From positions 992,001 to 1,056,000 of the forward strand of contig NZ_JBMEUF010000001.1 in NCBI RefSeq assembly GCF_048820975.1: DNA of 64,000 nucleotides, written 5' to 3'. This DNA comes from Glaciecola sp048820975. GTDB lineage: Bacteria > Pseudomonadota > Gammaproteobacteria > Enterobacterales > Alteromonadaceae. The position numbers were made by a program, and so were the translations under genes. Below are positions 17,587-27,141 of this stretch, one piece after another. Positions within the stretch are counted from its first letter, which is position 1. Each line of letters starts with the position of its first letter. The notes under the pieces were generated by a model, which was not told the DNA's origin, made no database searches, and saw nothing but the letters and a program-made list of their open reading frames with translations.

Positions 17587-19509
17587 TTACTTCTTATCGT
17601 CTTTTACTTCTTCAAACTCAGCGTCAACAACATCGTCACCGGCGTCAGCTTGTGCTTCACCTTCAGGGGCTGCTTGCGCGCCTTCAGATTGGGCTTTAGC
17701 TTGGGCTAATTCCATTAGTGGTGCAGAAGCTTCCATTAATGCTTGTGTTTTAGCTTCAATTTCAGCCTTATCTTCGCCTTTGCGAGCAGTTTCCAGCTCT
17801 TCTAAAGCGCTTTCAATCTTAGCTTTGTCATCGGCGCCTAATGCGTCACCCGCTTCTTCAATTTGAGTACGAGTAGCGTGAATCATGCCATCAGCTTGGT
17901 TGCGAGTTTGTACTAACTCTTCAAACTTCGCATCAGCTTCTTTGTTCGCTTCAGCATCTTCTACCATTTGGTTAATTTCATCTTCACTTAAACCAGAAGA
18001 TGCCTTAATGGTAATTTTCTGCTCTTTACCTGTATCTTTATCTTTTGCAGATACATGTAAAATACCGTCAGCATCAATATCAAAGGTAACTTCAATTTGT
18101 GGAGTACCGCGACCAGCTGGACGAATACCTTCTAAATTAAATTGACCAAGTGACTTATTGCCTTGCGCTTGCTTACGCTCACCTTGAAGTACATGTACCG
18201 TTACCGCTGATTGATTATCTTCAGCTGTAGAGAAGGTTTGAGACTTCTTAGTAGGTACTGTAGTATTTTTCTCAATAAGTGCCGTCATTACGCCACCCAT
18301 TGTTTCAATACCTAGTGAAAGTGGTGTAACGTCAAGAAGTAGTACATCTTTCACATCACCCGCTAGTACACCACCTTGAATAGCTGCACCTACCGCTACC
18401 GCTTCATCAGGGTTAACATCTTTACGTGGCTCTTTACCGAAGAATTCAGTTACATATTTTTGCACCATTGGCATACGTGTTTGACCACCTACCAAGATGA
18501 TGTCATTAATTTCGCCTACGCTAAGGTCAGCATCTGCAAGTGCTTGTTTCAGCGGCGCTAATGATTGCTTAACTAAGTCTTCAACTAAAGATTCAAGTTT
18601 TGCACGTGTTACTTTTATTGCTAAATGCTTAGGACCACTTGCATCAGCAGTAATGTACGGCAAGTTAACTTCTGTTTGCTGTGCAGAAGATAATTCGATT
18701 TTCGCTTTTTCACCAGCTTCTTTTAAGCGTTGCATCGCTAGCGGATCTTTACGTAAATCAAAACCTTGGTCTTTCTTAAATTCGTCTACTAAGTAGTTGA
18801 TCATGCGGTTATCAAAGTCTTCACCACCAAGGTGAGTATCACCGTTAGTCGCAAGTACTTCAAAAGTGTGCTCGCCATCTACTTCATCAATTTCAATAAT
18901 TGAAATATCAAATGTACCACCACCAAGGTCATAAACAGCAATAGTGTTATTACCTTGATTTTTGTCCATGCCGTATGCAAGTGCTGCGGCAGTTGGCTCG
19001 TTAATAATACGCTTAACTTCTAACCCAGCAATACGACCTGCATCTTTAGTTGCTTGACGCTGTGAATCGTTAAAGTAAGCAGGAACAGTAATTACAGCAC
19101 CCGTTACTTCTTCGCCCAAGTAATCTTCAGCGGTTTTCTTCATCTTCTTAAGTACTTCAGCAGAAATTTGCGGTGGCGCCATTTTTTGACCATTCGCATC
19201 TACCCATGCATCGCCGTTGTCAGCCTTCACAATTGAAAAAGGCATAATGTCGATATCACGCTGTACTTCTTTATCTTCAAATCTGCGACCAATCAAACGC
19301 TTGATGGCAAATAATGTATTTGCAGGGTTAGTTACCGCTTGACGTTTAGCAGGCTGCCCTACTAATGTTTCGCCGTCTTGCGTGTAAGCAATAATTGAAG
19401 GGGTTGTACGGTCACCCTCAGCATTTTCAATAACTTTTGCACTTTTACCATCTAATACTGCTACACATGAGTTAGTAGTACCAAGGTCAATACCTATAAT
19501 TTTACCCAT
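17587..19509 (-). CDS. dnaK: Chaperone protein DnaK (Hsp70)
   Basis: ATP-dependent chaperone, 640 residues. Nucleotide-binding domain (1-385) with the phosphate loop IIGIDLGTTNSC, AVITVPAYFNDSQRQATKDAG and VYDLGGGTFDISI; substrate-binding domain (about 390-600) and an acidic tail ending DAEFEEVKDDKK. The start is ATG 19509 (MGKIIGIDLG), with GGAGA 8 nt upstream, rather than the longer open frame at 19551, which would add 14 residues without family support. A sigma-32 promoter lies immediately upstream (19556-19584). Confidence 0.99.
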   Translation of the reverse strand: MGKIIGIDLGTTNSCVAVLDGKSAKVIENAEGDRTTPSIIAYTQDGETLVGQPAKRQAVTNPANTLFAIKRLIGRRFEDKEVQRDIDIMPFSIVKADNGDAWVDANGQKMAPPQISAEVLKKMKKTAEDYLGEEVTGAVITVPAYFNDSQRQATKDAGRIAGLEVKRIINEPTAAALAYGMDKNQGNNTIAVYDLGGGTFDISIIEIDEVDGEHTFEVLATNGDTHLGGEDFDNRMINYLVDEFKKDQGFDLRKDPLAMQRLKEAGEKAKIELSSAQQTEVNLPYITADASGPKHLAIKVTRAKLESLVEDLVKQSLAPLKQALADADLSVGEINDIILVGGQTRMPMVQKYVTEFFGKEPRKDVNPDEAVAVGAAIQGGVLAGDVKDVLLLDVTPLSLGIETMGGVMTALIEKNTTVPTKKSQTFSTAEDNQSAVTVHVLQGERKQAQGNKSLGQFNLEGIRPAGRGTPQIEVTFDIDADGILHVSAKDKDTGKEQKITIKASSGLSEDEINQMVEDAEANKEADAKFEELVQTRNQADGMIHATRTQIEEAGDALGADDKAKIESALEELETARKGEDKAEIEAKTQALMEASAPLMELAQAKAQSEGAQAAPEGEAQADAGDDVVDAEFEEVKDDKK

Positions 19510-19555
19510 TTTATGTTCTCCAAAATCTGTTTTACCCAACTTTCTATACAATATT

Positions 19556-19584
19556 AAGTGGGGTTATTAACCCTATTTTCAATA
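19556..19584 (-). promoter_or_regulatory. Sigma-32 (heat-shock) promoter of dnaK
   Basis: On the minus strand, TATTGAAA (plus 19577-19584), a 13-nt spacer and CCCCACTT (plus 19556-19563) closely match the RpoH consensus CTTGAAA-N13-14-CCCCATNT. It is about 50 nt upstream of the dnaK ATG, so dnaK can be induced independently of grpE. Confidence 0.8.
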
Positions 19585-19649
19585 GGTGATCTAATATTTT
19601 TTTTATCCATTCACGTTTATATTCTATAAAACGTGGACATCTTTAATAC

Positions 19650-20273
19650 TTAAGCTTGCGTATCTACTGAGTTGCTACCACCGCGTGAAACCATCACCAT
19701 GGCTGGGCGTAACAACCTACCGTTTAGTACGTAACCTTTTTGCATAACTGCTAACACAGTGTTAGGTGCAACTTCATCGCTTTCTTGCATCGACATCGCT
19801 TGATGATGCTCTGGATTGAATGCTTCACCTTGTGGGTCAAGCGTTTCTAAACCAAACTTTTCAAAAGTAGAAATAAACGACTTATGGGTCATCTCTACGC
19901 CTTCAAGCAATGATTTAACCGCTTCATTTTCAGCATCAGCTGCTAATGTTGCGCGTTCAAGATTATCAACAACGTTTAGAAGTTCGCCTGCAAATTTTTC
20001 TAGGGCAAATTTACGTGCTTTATCAATTTCTTGTTCTGCACGTCTGCGAGCATTCTCGCCATCTGCCTTTGCACGCAGCACTGAATCTTTTTGCGCTTCA
20101 ATGGTTGCTTCAGCAGCACTAAGCTTCGCTTCTAGTTCATCGGCATAAGCCTTCCAATCAAGGCCTTGCTCATCAGCACCTTGGTCTAGCTCTACTTCTC
20201 CTGATACCACTTCTTCAACCGCATTCTCTGGCGCTTGAGTTGGCTCATTCTTGTCTACATTATCTTGATTCAT
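19650..20273 (-). CDS. grpE: Nucleotide exchange factor GrpE
   Basis: Releases ADP from DnaK. 207 residues: acidic, disordered N-terminus (1-50), long coiled coil (about 55-110; AYADELEAKLSAAEATIEAQ...), four-helix and beta domain with the family signature LEGVEMTHKSFISTFEKFGLE, ending NGRLLRPAMVMVS. ATG 20273 has GGAG 7 nt upstream; the in-frame GTG at 20285 overlaps that site and is less likely. First gene of the minus-strand heat-shock block, with its own sigma-32 promoter. Confidence 0.97.
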   Translation of the reverse strand: MNQDNVDKNEPTQAPENAVEEVVSGEVELDQGADEQGLDWKAYADELEAKLSAAEATIEAQKDSVLRAKADGENARRRAEQEIDKARKFALEKFAGELLNVVDNLERATLAADAENEAVKSLLEGVEMTHKSFISTFEKFGLETLDPQGEAFNPEHHQAMSMQESDEVAPNTVLAVMQKGYVLNGRLLRPAMVMVSRGGSNSVDTQA

Positions 20274-20335
20274 TACTTGCTCCACACGTATGTGTTATTT
20301 CTGGTTTTAAGACATGAGTAATTCCCATTGACGGC

Positions 20336-20365
20336 TATAATGGGGACGGTTTCGCGGGCTTCAAG
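20336..20365 (-). promoter_or_regulatory. Sigma-32 (heat-shock) promoter of grpE
   Basis: On the minus strand, CTTGAAG (plus 20359-20365), a 13-nt spacer and CCCCATTATA (plus 20336-20345) almost perfectly match the RpoH consensus. The site is about 65 nt upstream of the grpE ATG. Confidence 0.88.
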
Positions 20366-20435
20366 ATAAAAAGTGTATTTTTTATTGATCTTTTTCGTGT
20401 AAATTAGATGTTAAATCTATTACGAGAAAAATGAG

Positions 20436-23400
20436 ATGTTTTCAATTTGGACGCTGTTGTTAATTACGGTGTGCTACCTTGTGTTTTTGTTTCTGGTTGC
20501 TTCCCTAGGAAATAGGCTTAAAAAACTGCCCACCGGCGTATATTCACTGGCGCTCGGTATTCATTGTACATCATGGGCATTTTTTGGCACTTCCACGCAA
20601 GCTAGCCAGTTTGGATGGGCCTTAGTCCCTACCTATTTGGGCATTATACTGTTTATGGTTTTCGGCTTCGCTCTTATCAAGCGGATCAATTATGTATGTA
20701 AGCAATATAAAATAGCGTCCATAGCTGAATTTGTGAGTTTGCACTACCAGCATTCGAATGCGCTAGCCGTCATTGTTTCGCTTGTTTGTTTTGTGGGCGT
20801 TATTCCTTACATTGCTCTTCAACTCGATGCTATTTCATCGGCAATTAATTTATTAGTGAATGATACTCAGCAAGCCTCATTATCAATAAGCTTGTTTGTT
20901 GCTCTTGGGATGGCTATTTTTGCAATTTGGTTTGGCGCTAGGCGTATGAACTTACTAGAGCAAAATAAAGGTTTAATGCTAACCATCGCCACCCAATCTA
21001 TCATAAAGCTTATAGCCCTAAGTATTATTGGCATATATGCCGTTTACGACGTGTTTGATGGATTCGTTGATTTATTCGAGCAAAGTTTAGCCTCACCTAA
21101 GGCTCGGGAAATGATAGATAAACCTTTTGCATATTGGATTTATCTAAGTCACGTAGTACTTGGCGTTTGTTCTATGCTTTGTCTTCCTCGCCAGTTTCAC
21201 GTTAACTTCGTTGAGAACAGAACAGATGACGAACTTCAAACCGCTCGATGGTTGTTTCCTAGTTATTTGGCCGGCATGTCACTCTTTATTCTACCTATCG
21301 CACTAGCGGGCAGTATTATATTCCCTACAAGTACCTTCACCTCTGATACATTTGTATTAGCCATACCCATATCGGGTCAGCAGTACATTATATCAATTAT
21401 CGGATTTATTGGCGGCTTGGCGGCCTCTAGTAGTATGGTAATTATGGCAACACTCGCACTAGGTAATATGATGGCCAACAGTGTGCTATCTCCTTTATTA
21501 TTCACCTTGGGCCAAAAAGGCGATCAAGCTCGCAAGTTATCAGCAACCCAAGTATTGAGAATTCGCCAGATAACTATTCTAGTGATGCTCTTTATTGCCT
21601 ATTGGTATCATGTCTACATAAGTGCAAACGCCACACTTGTAGAAACAGGTACAATAGCTATTTCGCTGCTCGCTCAAACTTTCCCCGCCATTATATTGGG
21701 TATTTATTGGTCCAAGTCGCATAAATTTGGCGCTATACTTGGCTTAACATTCGGCATATGCATTATTTTATTTGGTATGCTCACTCCTGCCATAGTATCA
21801 ATTAACAATGAAGATATGCGGCTTAGTCCATACGAGATAGCCGATGTTTTGTTTATATCGCTTACTGTAAATTCCTTAGTTATTGTTGCTTTGTCCTTGC
21901 TTATTAACAATCCAAGACGACAAGATCTCTATCAGCGCAAGCAAAATTATGATTTCTATATTGATTACCATCAACTCGTAAATTTAACTGACAAGCTTCT
22001 ACCGCCAGAAATAAGCATAGAATTTAAGCAACAAACAGACTTCATAGACGAATATCAAAACTATAAAGCCCCTCAAAGTGTAATACACCGGGCTCAAAAT
22101 TTACTTTCAGCGCATTTGGGTAGCGCAAGTACACGTATTTTGCTAAGCGCTATTTCCGATAAAACACTCCATAATGATGAAAATATGTCGGACTTGCTTG
22201 TTCAAGCGGGTAAAGACTTTCAATTTAATAGGGAGATTCTACAAGCATCAATTACGCACCTCCCGCTGGGAATAAGTGTTATTGACGCCGACTTAAAACT
22301 AGTTGCCTGGAATCATTTATATGAGGAATTGTTTGCCTACCCTGAAGGATATTTAAAAGTAGGCACCCCTATTCTTGAAATTCTTAAATACAACGCACAA
22401 CGGGGATTATTAGGAGAAAAAAACGAGCAACACCACCATATTCAAAAGCGCATGCATAAAATGCTTATTGGCCTTACCTACAAAGTGGTAAGGCCTAGCG
22501 TGTTTGGTAAGATGATAGAAATTTCAGGCCATCCTCTCCCCGCGGGAGGATATATTACTTGTTATTCTGATATCACTGAATATATTGAAATCCAAAAGGC
22601 CTTACAGCAAAGTAAAGAAGTCTTAGAAGAGCGCGTGTTAATGCGCACCGGTGAATTAGAATCAGCAAAAGTACAAGCCGAAAAAGCCAATATAAGCAAA
22701 ACTAAATTTTTGGCGGCAACCAGCCATGACTTAATGCAACCTTTAAATGCAGCTACTTTATTTGCATCTATGCTTAAAGACTTGCTTAGCAAGCCAAGTA
22801 ATGAACAAACGCAAATAATCAAAAGCCAATCCCTTACAGAAAATTTGATCTGTGCACTTGATAACGCTGAAGCTTTGCTAAGTATGTTAGTTGAAATTAC
22901 TAAGCTGGAGAACAATCAGGTTAAGCCCAATCTGCAGGCATTTAATTTGGGCGAACTGTTACACTCGTTAAGCTGTGAATATCAATATATGGTAAATCAC
23001 GACAAGCTTAGTTTTCACTATGTACCTTGTTCAATTTGGGTAAATACCGACCGCCGTTTGCTCACGCGAATTATTCAAAACTTACTGTCTAATGCGCTAC
23101 GCTATACTAAAACAGGGCGAATATTGCTAGGGGTTCGCAGGCGCGCGAACATGCAATGTGAAGTAATTATAGCTGATACAGGCCCGGGTATTGAGCTGGC
23201 CTATCAAAAACAAATATTTAAAGAGTTTACGCGTGTTCATCCCAATGATGAACACCCTGGCTTAGGGCTTGGTTTAACGATTGTAGAACGCACAAGTGCC
23301 TTATTAAACTTACCCCTACATTTGCAATCAATTATAAATAAAGGGTCGGTATTTAGTATTTGCCTACCTAGAGTGGCTTCTGCTCAAGTTCAAGCTAAGC

Positions 23401-23804
23401 CTAAAATACTAGCTGAGCAAGGCGCTTCTATGCCTTGTCAAAACCGCAATGTTTTGGTGCTTGAAAATGATGAAGCAGTGAGTGAAGCCCTAGTCAGTTT
23501 GTTAACTTCGTGGGGAGCTAAAGTGACGACTGCGCAAGACAAAGCTTCCGCTACTCAAAATACAATGAACGAACAAAGATTTGACTTAATTATTGCTGAT
23601 TATCATTTAAATAATTCAGATACCGGTGTTGCAGTGGCGCTTGAGATAAGAAAACAGCATAGCCAGGATATCCCCGTCATATTAAGTAGTGCAGATAGAA
23701 GTGAGCATATTCAGGCCCTGGCATCAGAGAATAATATGCGCTACTTACCCAAACCAATTAAACAGGCTGCTTTAAAACGCTTGATACAGCGGGTAATGTT
23801 CTAA
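20436..23804 (+). CDS. CrbS/MxtR-type hybrid sensor histidine kinase with SLC5 (sodium:solute symporter) domain
   Basis: 1122 residues. Order: N-terminal SLC5/SSF-like transporter domain with about 13 hydrophobic segments (1-490), a linker where the STAC element of such kinases would sit, PAS domain (about 595-710), short coiled coil, HisKA with H764 in SHDLMQPLNAA, HATPase with the N-box QNLLSNALRY (N886) and ADTGPGIE, and a receiver domain with phospho-acceptor D1055. This is the CrbS (MxtR) architecture; with its partner CrbR it controls acetate/acetyl-CoA synthetase genes in Vibrio and Pseudomonas. The convergent neighbour is a LuxR-type regulator. The signal is unknown; acetate or a short organic acid is inferred. 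Confidence 0.88.
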   Translation: MFSIWTLLLITVCYLVFLFLVASLGNRLKKLPTGVYSLALGIHCTSWAFFGTSTQASQFGWALVPTYLGIILFMVFGFALIKRINYVCKQYKIASIAEFVSLHYQHSNALAVIVSLVCFVGVIPYIALQLDAISSAINLLVNDTQQASLSISLFVALGMAIFAIWFGARRMNLLEQNKGLMLTIATQSIIKLIALSIIGIYAVYDVFDGFVDLFEQSLASPKAREMIDKPFAYWIYLSHVVLGVCSMLCLPRQFHVNFVENRTDDELQTARWLFPSYLAGMSLFILPIALAGSIIFPTSTFTSDTFVLAIPISGQQYIISIIGFIGGLAASSSMVIMATLALGNMMANSVLSPLLFTLGQKGDQARKLSATQVLRIRQITILVMLFIAYWYHVYISANATLVETGTIAISLLAQTFPAIILGIYWSKSHKFGAILGLTFGICIILFGMLTPAIVSINNEDMRLSPYEIADVLFISLTVNSLVIVALSLLINNPRRQDLYQRKQNYDFYIDYHQLVNLTDKLLPPEISIEFKQQTDFIDEYQNYKAPQSVIHRAQNLLSAHLGSASTRILLSAISDKTLHNDENMSDLLVQAGKDFQFNREILQASITHLPLGISVIDADLKLVAWNHLYEELFAYPEGYLKVGTPILEILKYNAQRGLLGEKNEQHHHIQKRMHKMLIGLTYKVVRPSVFGKMIEISGHPLPAGGYITCYSDITEYIEIQKALQQSKEVLEERVLMRTGELESAKVQAEKANISKTKFLAATSHDLMQPLNAATLFASMLKDLLSKPSNEQTQIIKSQSLTENLICALDNAEALLSMLVEITKLENNQVKPNLQAFNLGELLHSLSCEYQYMVNHDKLSFHYVPCSIWVNTDRRLLTRIIQNLLSNALRYTKTGRILLGVRRRANMQCEVIIADTGPGIELAYQKQIFKEFTRVHPNDEHPGLGLGLTIVERTSALLNLPLHLQSIINKGSVFSICLPRVASAQVQAKPKILAEQGASMPCQNRNVLVLENDEAVSEALVSLLTSWGAKVTTAQDKASATQNTMNEQRFDLIIADYHLNNSDTGVAVALEIRKQHSQDIPVILSSADRSEHIQALASENNMRYLPKPIKQAALKRLIQRVMF

Positions 23805-23833
23805 CAAATTAGTGTAGCGACCAAGTTAGTGAT

Positions 23834-24463
23834 TTAGTCAATATGTATAGCTTGCTGGTAAATAATGCCCGCTTGCGTGCGATTATACACCCCTAGCTTT
23901 TTAAGTACTGCTGAAGCGTGTTGTTTTACAGTTGACTCTGAAATACTGAGTTCATAAGCAATTTGCTTATTTAAAAGGCCGTCGGCAATCAGTACAAGGA
24001 CTTTTAGTTGATGAGGAGTGAGCTGTTCTAGTTTTTCAATTGATGCATTTTCGTTACTTGCATTTGGGTTTAACTGAATATCTTTAGGCAACCACTGCTG
24101 CCCTTCTAGTACATGATTAACCGCCTCACACATCTCGTTCAAATCTAGCGACTTTGGAATAAACGCACTTGCACCTAGTTGTACACACTTGGTAATAACA
24201 CTTTCTTGCTCTTCTGCTGATACAACAATAATAAGTGTATTTGGAAATTGAACACGAATGGCACTTATACTTGCTAAGCCATTATTGCCCGGCATATTCA
24301 AATCTAAGAAGACTAAGTCAATATCGGGGTCGGCCTCTAAGAAGGCAATAGTAGATGCAAAATCTTTAGACTCTGCCACTTGCATGGTCAGTTGCCCCGA
24401 AAGTACTTGATTTAGGGCATTTCTAAATAAAGGATGATCGTCAGCAATGAGTACTTTGTACAT
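23834..24463 (-). CDS. LuxR/FixJ-family response regulator (CrbR/ErdR-like)
   Basis: 209 residues: receiver domain (1-120) with the acidic pair in IADDHP and phospho-acceptor D54 in VFLDLNMPG, then a LuxR-type helix-turn-helix (about 143-205; LTPHQLKVLVLIADGLLNKQ, SESTVKQHASAVLKKLG). ATG 24463 (MYKVLIADDHP) has GGAA just upstream and is preferred over 24475. It is convergent with the hybrid kinase and is the obvious cognate regulator. The TonB receptor of the hydroxybutyrate locus lies immediately upstream on the same strand but ends in a strong terminator. Confidence 0.88.
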   Translation of the reverse strand: MYKVLIADDHPLFRNALNQVLSGQLTMQVAESKDFASTIAFLEADPDIDLVFLDLNMPGNNGLASISAIRVQFPNTLIIVVSAEEQESVITKCVQLGASAFIPKSLDLNEMCEAVNHVLEGQQWLPKDIQLNPNASNENASIEKLEQLTPHQLKVLVLIADGLLNKQIAYELSISESTVKQHASAVLKKLGVYNRTQAGIIYQQAIHID

Positions 24464-24490
24464 AATATTCCACATATTGCTTAGTAAAAC

Positions 24491-24535
24491 GAAAAAGACG
24501 GTCAGTTATATTAGCACAACTGAAGCCGTCTTTTA
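24491..24535 (-). terminator. Terminator after the TonB-dependent receptor gene
   Basis: Arms at plus 24493-24507 and 24518-24534 (AAAAGACGG..CAGTT with AACTG..CCGTCTTTT, one bulge) form a long stem with a 10-nt loop. On the minus strand it is followed by TTCGTTTT. It separates the receptor gene from the response-regulator gene. Confidence 0.85.
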
Positions 24536-24560
24536 CTAAGACTCTTGGGCCACTATTCGC

Positions 24561-26876
24561 TTAGAATCGATACCCTAAGGTTAAATGAACGGTACGTGGA
24601 TCGCCATAGTAACCAATTAGAGTGGTATCACCGCCCAGACCTGGCGCAAAACTACCGTTTCCATCAGGTGCACCTACAAAGTTATATCCACCCACTAGGT
24701 ATTCTTCATCAGTTAGGTTCTTAACATGTAAACTAGCGTACCAATCACCCTCGTTACTTTCCCACATCACGCTAGCATTAACCATTCCGTAAGCGTCTTG
24801 CGCTAATAACTCAGACGTTTCAAATAGTAAGTAGTCATCACGGTAGTAATAATTAGCATTAAGGATAAACATTCCGATGTCGGTTTCAAGTAAGTAATTC
24901 GCTGCGAAGTTAAAGGTATTTTCAGGGCTGTTTGATAGCCCAATCAATGGTGGAATCACATCATTTTTTATAATTTTAAAATCTAAATAGCCATACGAAA
25001 CATCGAAGCTCAAATTATCGGTAGCCACATAGCTTAATTCGGCCTCTATTCCGTTACCTTCGGTTTCTGCCGCATTTTGTAGGGTTTGATTAAGTACCGT
25101 ACCATCACCCGCATCACCCACACCTATGTATTGTCTGTCTTTATGCTTATAGCTAAATAAAGTGAGGTTACTTCTAAAGTTGCTAGACCAGTCTTTTTTC
25201 AAACCAAGTTCAAATGAATCCACTACTTCTGGACTTACACCCTCTTCGTTAGATTCGGCTCTAGGATTAAATGTACCTGATTTAAAGCCTTGACCATATG
25301 ATGCATACATCATGGTGTCGCGGCTCATTTGGTATTCAAGGCCAATACGAGGCGTAAATCGGCTCCAACTCTGGGATTTGGCGTCATCTAGTACGCCATC
25401 ACCATCAGAATCACTGCCTAATACGGTTCCCACTAAATCACCGTCAGGTCGCACGTAACCAGGTACCCATCCACTACTTGGATAAACATTGTCAAAATAT
25501 AAACCGTTGTTTACCATTGCTGTTTTCTTCTCATCAGTGAAACGAGCGCCTAAAGTTAGCGATAGCTTATCGCTTACATCAAACGAGCCTTGGGTATATA
25601 AAGCGGTACTTTGCGAGTTATTACAGCCCGTGACTTCACGTGACAAACCTGGCACACCAATACTACGTCCTAGTACGCCTAAAACAGCATCAAAATTGCC
25701 GCATGATTCACCATCATAATAATACAAGCCGCCCACTATGCTGTAGCCGTCACCCGAATAGTTAGCTTGAATTTCATGGGTAGTGTTTTCATCTACGTAC
25801 TCAGCTGGAACATCAAAAATATCAACGGCAGTATTGTCAAAATCAATATTTGTAGGTGAATAGCTTTCACGATCTGACGCGACATACTTAAGCGATAAGT
25901 TATCAGATACATCATAACGCACCACCAGACTCATTCCTTCAAGCTCAACCTCATTTGTCGTAGGCAAACTGGTATATGAATCATACACGCTGTCAGGAAC
26001 AGGGGCGTTAGTAAGAATACTAGGCAAGAAGCGGTACCCCCCTTTTGCATTTGAGTCGTCTTGTGTTTTATCCCATGCAAATTTAATTAACCAATCATCA
26101 CTTGGCTTATATTCTACATTTACTCTAGCTGCCCATAAGTCCTTATTGTAATTTTCTAAATCCTGATTAGGGATAGCCGATTGTAAAAACTCACCAAAAC
26201 CATCGCGGCTCAAATCAGCGAACCCTACACCAAGATATAACTTGTCTTCAATAATGGGAAGCTGGCCTGTAAGTTTAATATCACGTTGAGAATAACTGCC
26301 TACAGTGCCTTGTGCAGTAAATGTCATATCACCGGTCATTTCTTTAGTCACATATTTAACCGCTCCTCCTATGGTGTTTTTGCCATATAAGGTACCTTGA
26401 GGTCCACGCAATACTTCAATACGTTGCACATCGAGTAAATCAAGAACAGCACCTTGTGGACGAGCCATGTAAACATCATCTATATAAATACCCACACCTG
26501 GCTCATAGCCCCACAAGGGATCTTGCTGGCCTATGCCACGCACAAACGCAGTTAAGGTACTGTTTGTGCCGCGGCTAGTTTGTAAAGTGGTATTGGGTGA
26601 ATACTGTTGAATTTCGGTAAGCACCGAAATACCGTTAGCAGTTAAATCTGCTTCACTTATAGAGGTAACAGCTACTGGCACTTCCTGTAGGGATTCTACG
26701 GTTCGCCGTGCAGTTACTTCTATGCGTTCTAATTTGGCCTCGTTTTGTTCTGTGCTTTGTTCGTTACTTTGTGCATATGCCGGCACGGCTATACCCGCAA
26801 GTACTAATGCAAGAGCACTTGCCACGCCACTTAGCTTAAGCCGTGGTAATGTTGAAACATGTGATTTTACGTTCAT
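24561..26876 (-). CDS. TonB-dependent outer-membrane receptor (candidate 3-hydroxybutyrate oligomer receptor)
   Basis: 771 residues: signal peptide (MNVKSHVSTLP...VPAYAQ, cleavage near residue 36), TonB-box-like LERIEVTARR, plug domain (about 55-170; PVAVTSISEADL, IYIDDVYMARPQGAVLDLLDVQRIEVLRGPQGTLYGKNTIGGAVKY), then a 22-strand barrel ending VHLTLGYRF with a terminal Phe. ATG 26876 (SD GGGGAA) is preferred over the open frame at 26942. The family imports siderophores, vitamins and carbohydrate oligomers. Divergent transcription from a hydroxybutyrate operon suggests uptake of hydroxyalkanoate oligomers, which is inference. No FecR/FecI genes are nearby. Confidence 0.9.
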   Translation of the reverse strand: MNVKSHVSTLPRLKLSGVASALALVLAGIAVPAYAQSNEQSTEQNEAKLERIEVTARRTVESLQEVPVAVTSISEADLTANGISVLTEIQQYSPNTTLQTSRGTNSTLTAFVRGIGQQDPLWGYEPGVGIYIDDVYMARPQGAVLDLLDVQRIEVLRGPQGTLYGKNTIGGAVKYVTKEMTGDMTFTAQGTVGSYSQRDIKLTGQLPIIEDKLYLGVGFADLSRDGFGEFLQSAIPNQDLENYNKDLWAARVNVEYKPSDDWLIKFAWDKTQDDSNAKGGYRFLPSILTNAPVPDSVYDSYTSLPTTNEVELEGMSLVVRYDVSDNLSLKYVASDRESYSPTNIDFDNTAVDIFDVPAEYVDENTTHEIQANYSGDGYSIVGGLYYYDGESCGNFDAVLGVLGRSIGVPGLSREVTGCNNSQSTALYTQGSFDVSDKLSLTLGARFTDEKKTAMVNNGLYFDNVYPSSGWVPGYVRPDGDLVGTVLGSDSDGDGVLDDAKSQSWSRFTPRIGLEYQMSRDTMMYASYGQGFKSGTFNPRAESNEEGVSPEVVDSFELGLKKDWSSNFRSNLTLFSYKHKDRQYIGVGDAGDGTVLNQTLQNAAETEGNGIEAELSYVATDNLSFDVSYGYLDFKIIKNDVIPPLIGLSNSPENTFNFAANYLLETDIGMFILNANYYYRDDYLLFETSELLAQDAYGMVNASVMWESNEGDWYASLHVKNLTDEEYLVGGYNFVGAPDGNGSFAPGLGGDTTLIGYYGDPRTVHLTLGYRF

Positions 26877-27025
26877 TGTCTTCCCCAAAAGTTTTCTTTG
26901 TATAATTAATATTTGGCGGATTAATTGTTGGCTTTTGTGCAATAAAGCTTCTTATTTTCACTGCATTTGAGCTACACAACTGCGCGGTCAATGTTAAATT
27001 TAAGTGAAAATTAAGTAAAAATATC

Positions 27026-27041
27026 TAGTACCATCGTACTA
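27026..27041. promoter_or_regulatory. Perfect palindrome TAGTAC-N4-GTACTA in the divergent receptor/permease promoter region
   Basis: TAGTAC (27026-27031), CATC, GTACTA (27036-27041) is a perfect 6-4-6 inverted repeat in the 265-bp region between the divergent TonB receptor and GntP permease genes. The size fits a dimer of a LuxR/NarL-type regulator such as the one encoded at 23834-24463. Binding is inferred. Confidence 0.5.
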
Positions 27042-27141
27042 TGGGAAAAAACTGACTCATCAATCACACTAGCCTTTCCTGGCGGTCTGCGGTCACAGAA
27101 TACAAAACGCACTTTGCGATTTATCAGCTTAGGAAAATATT

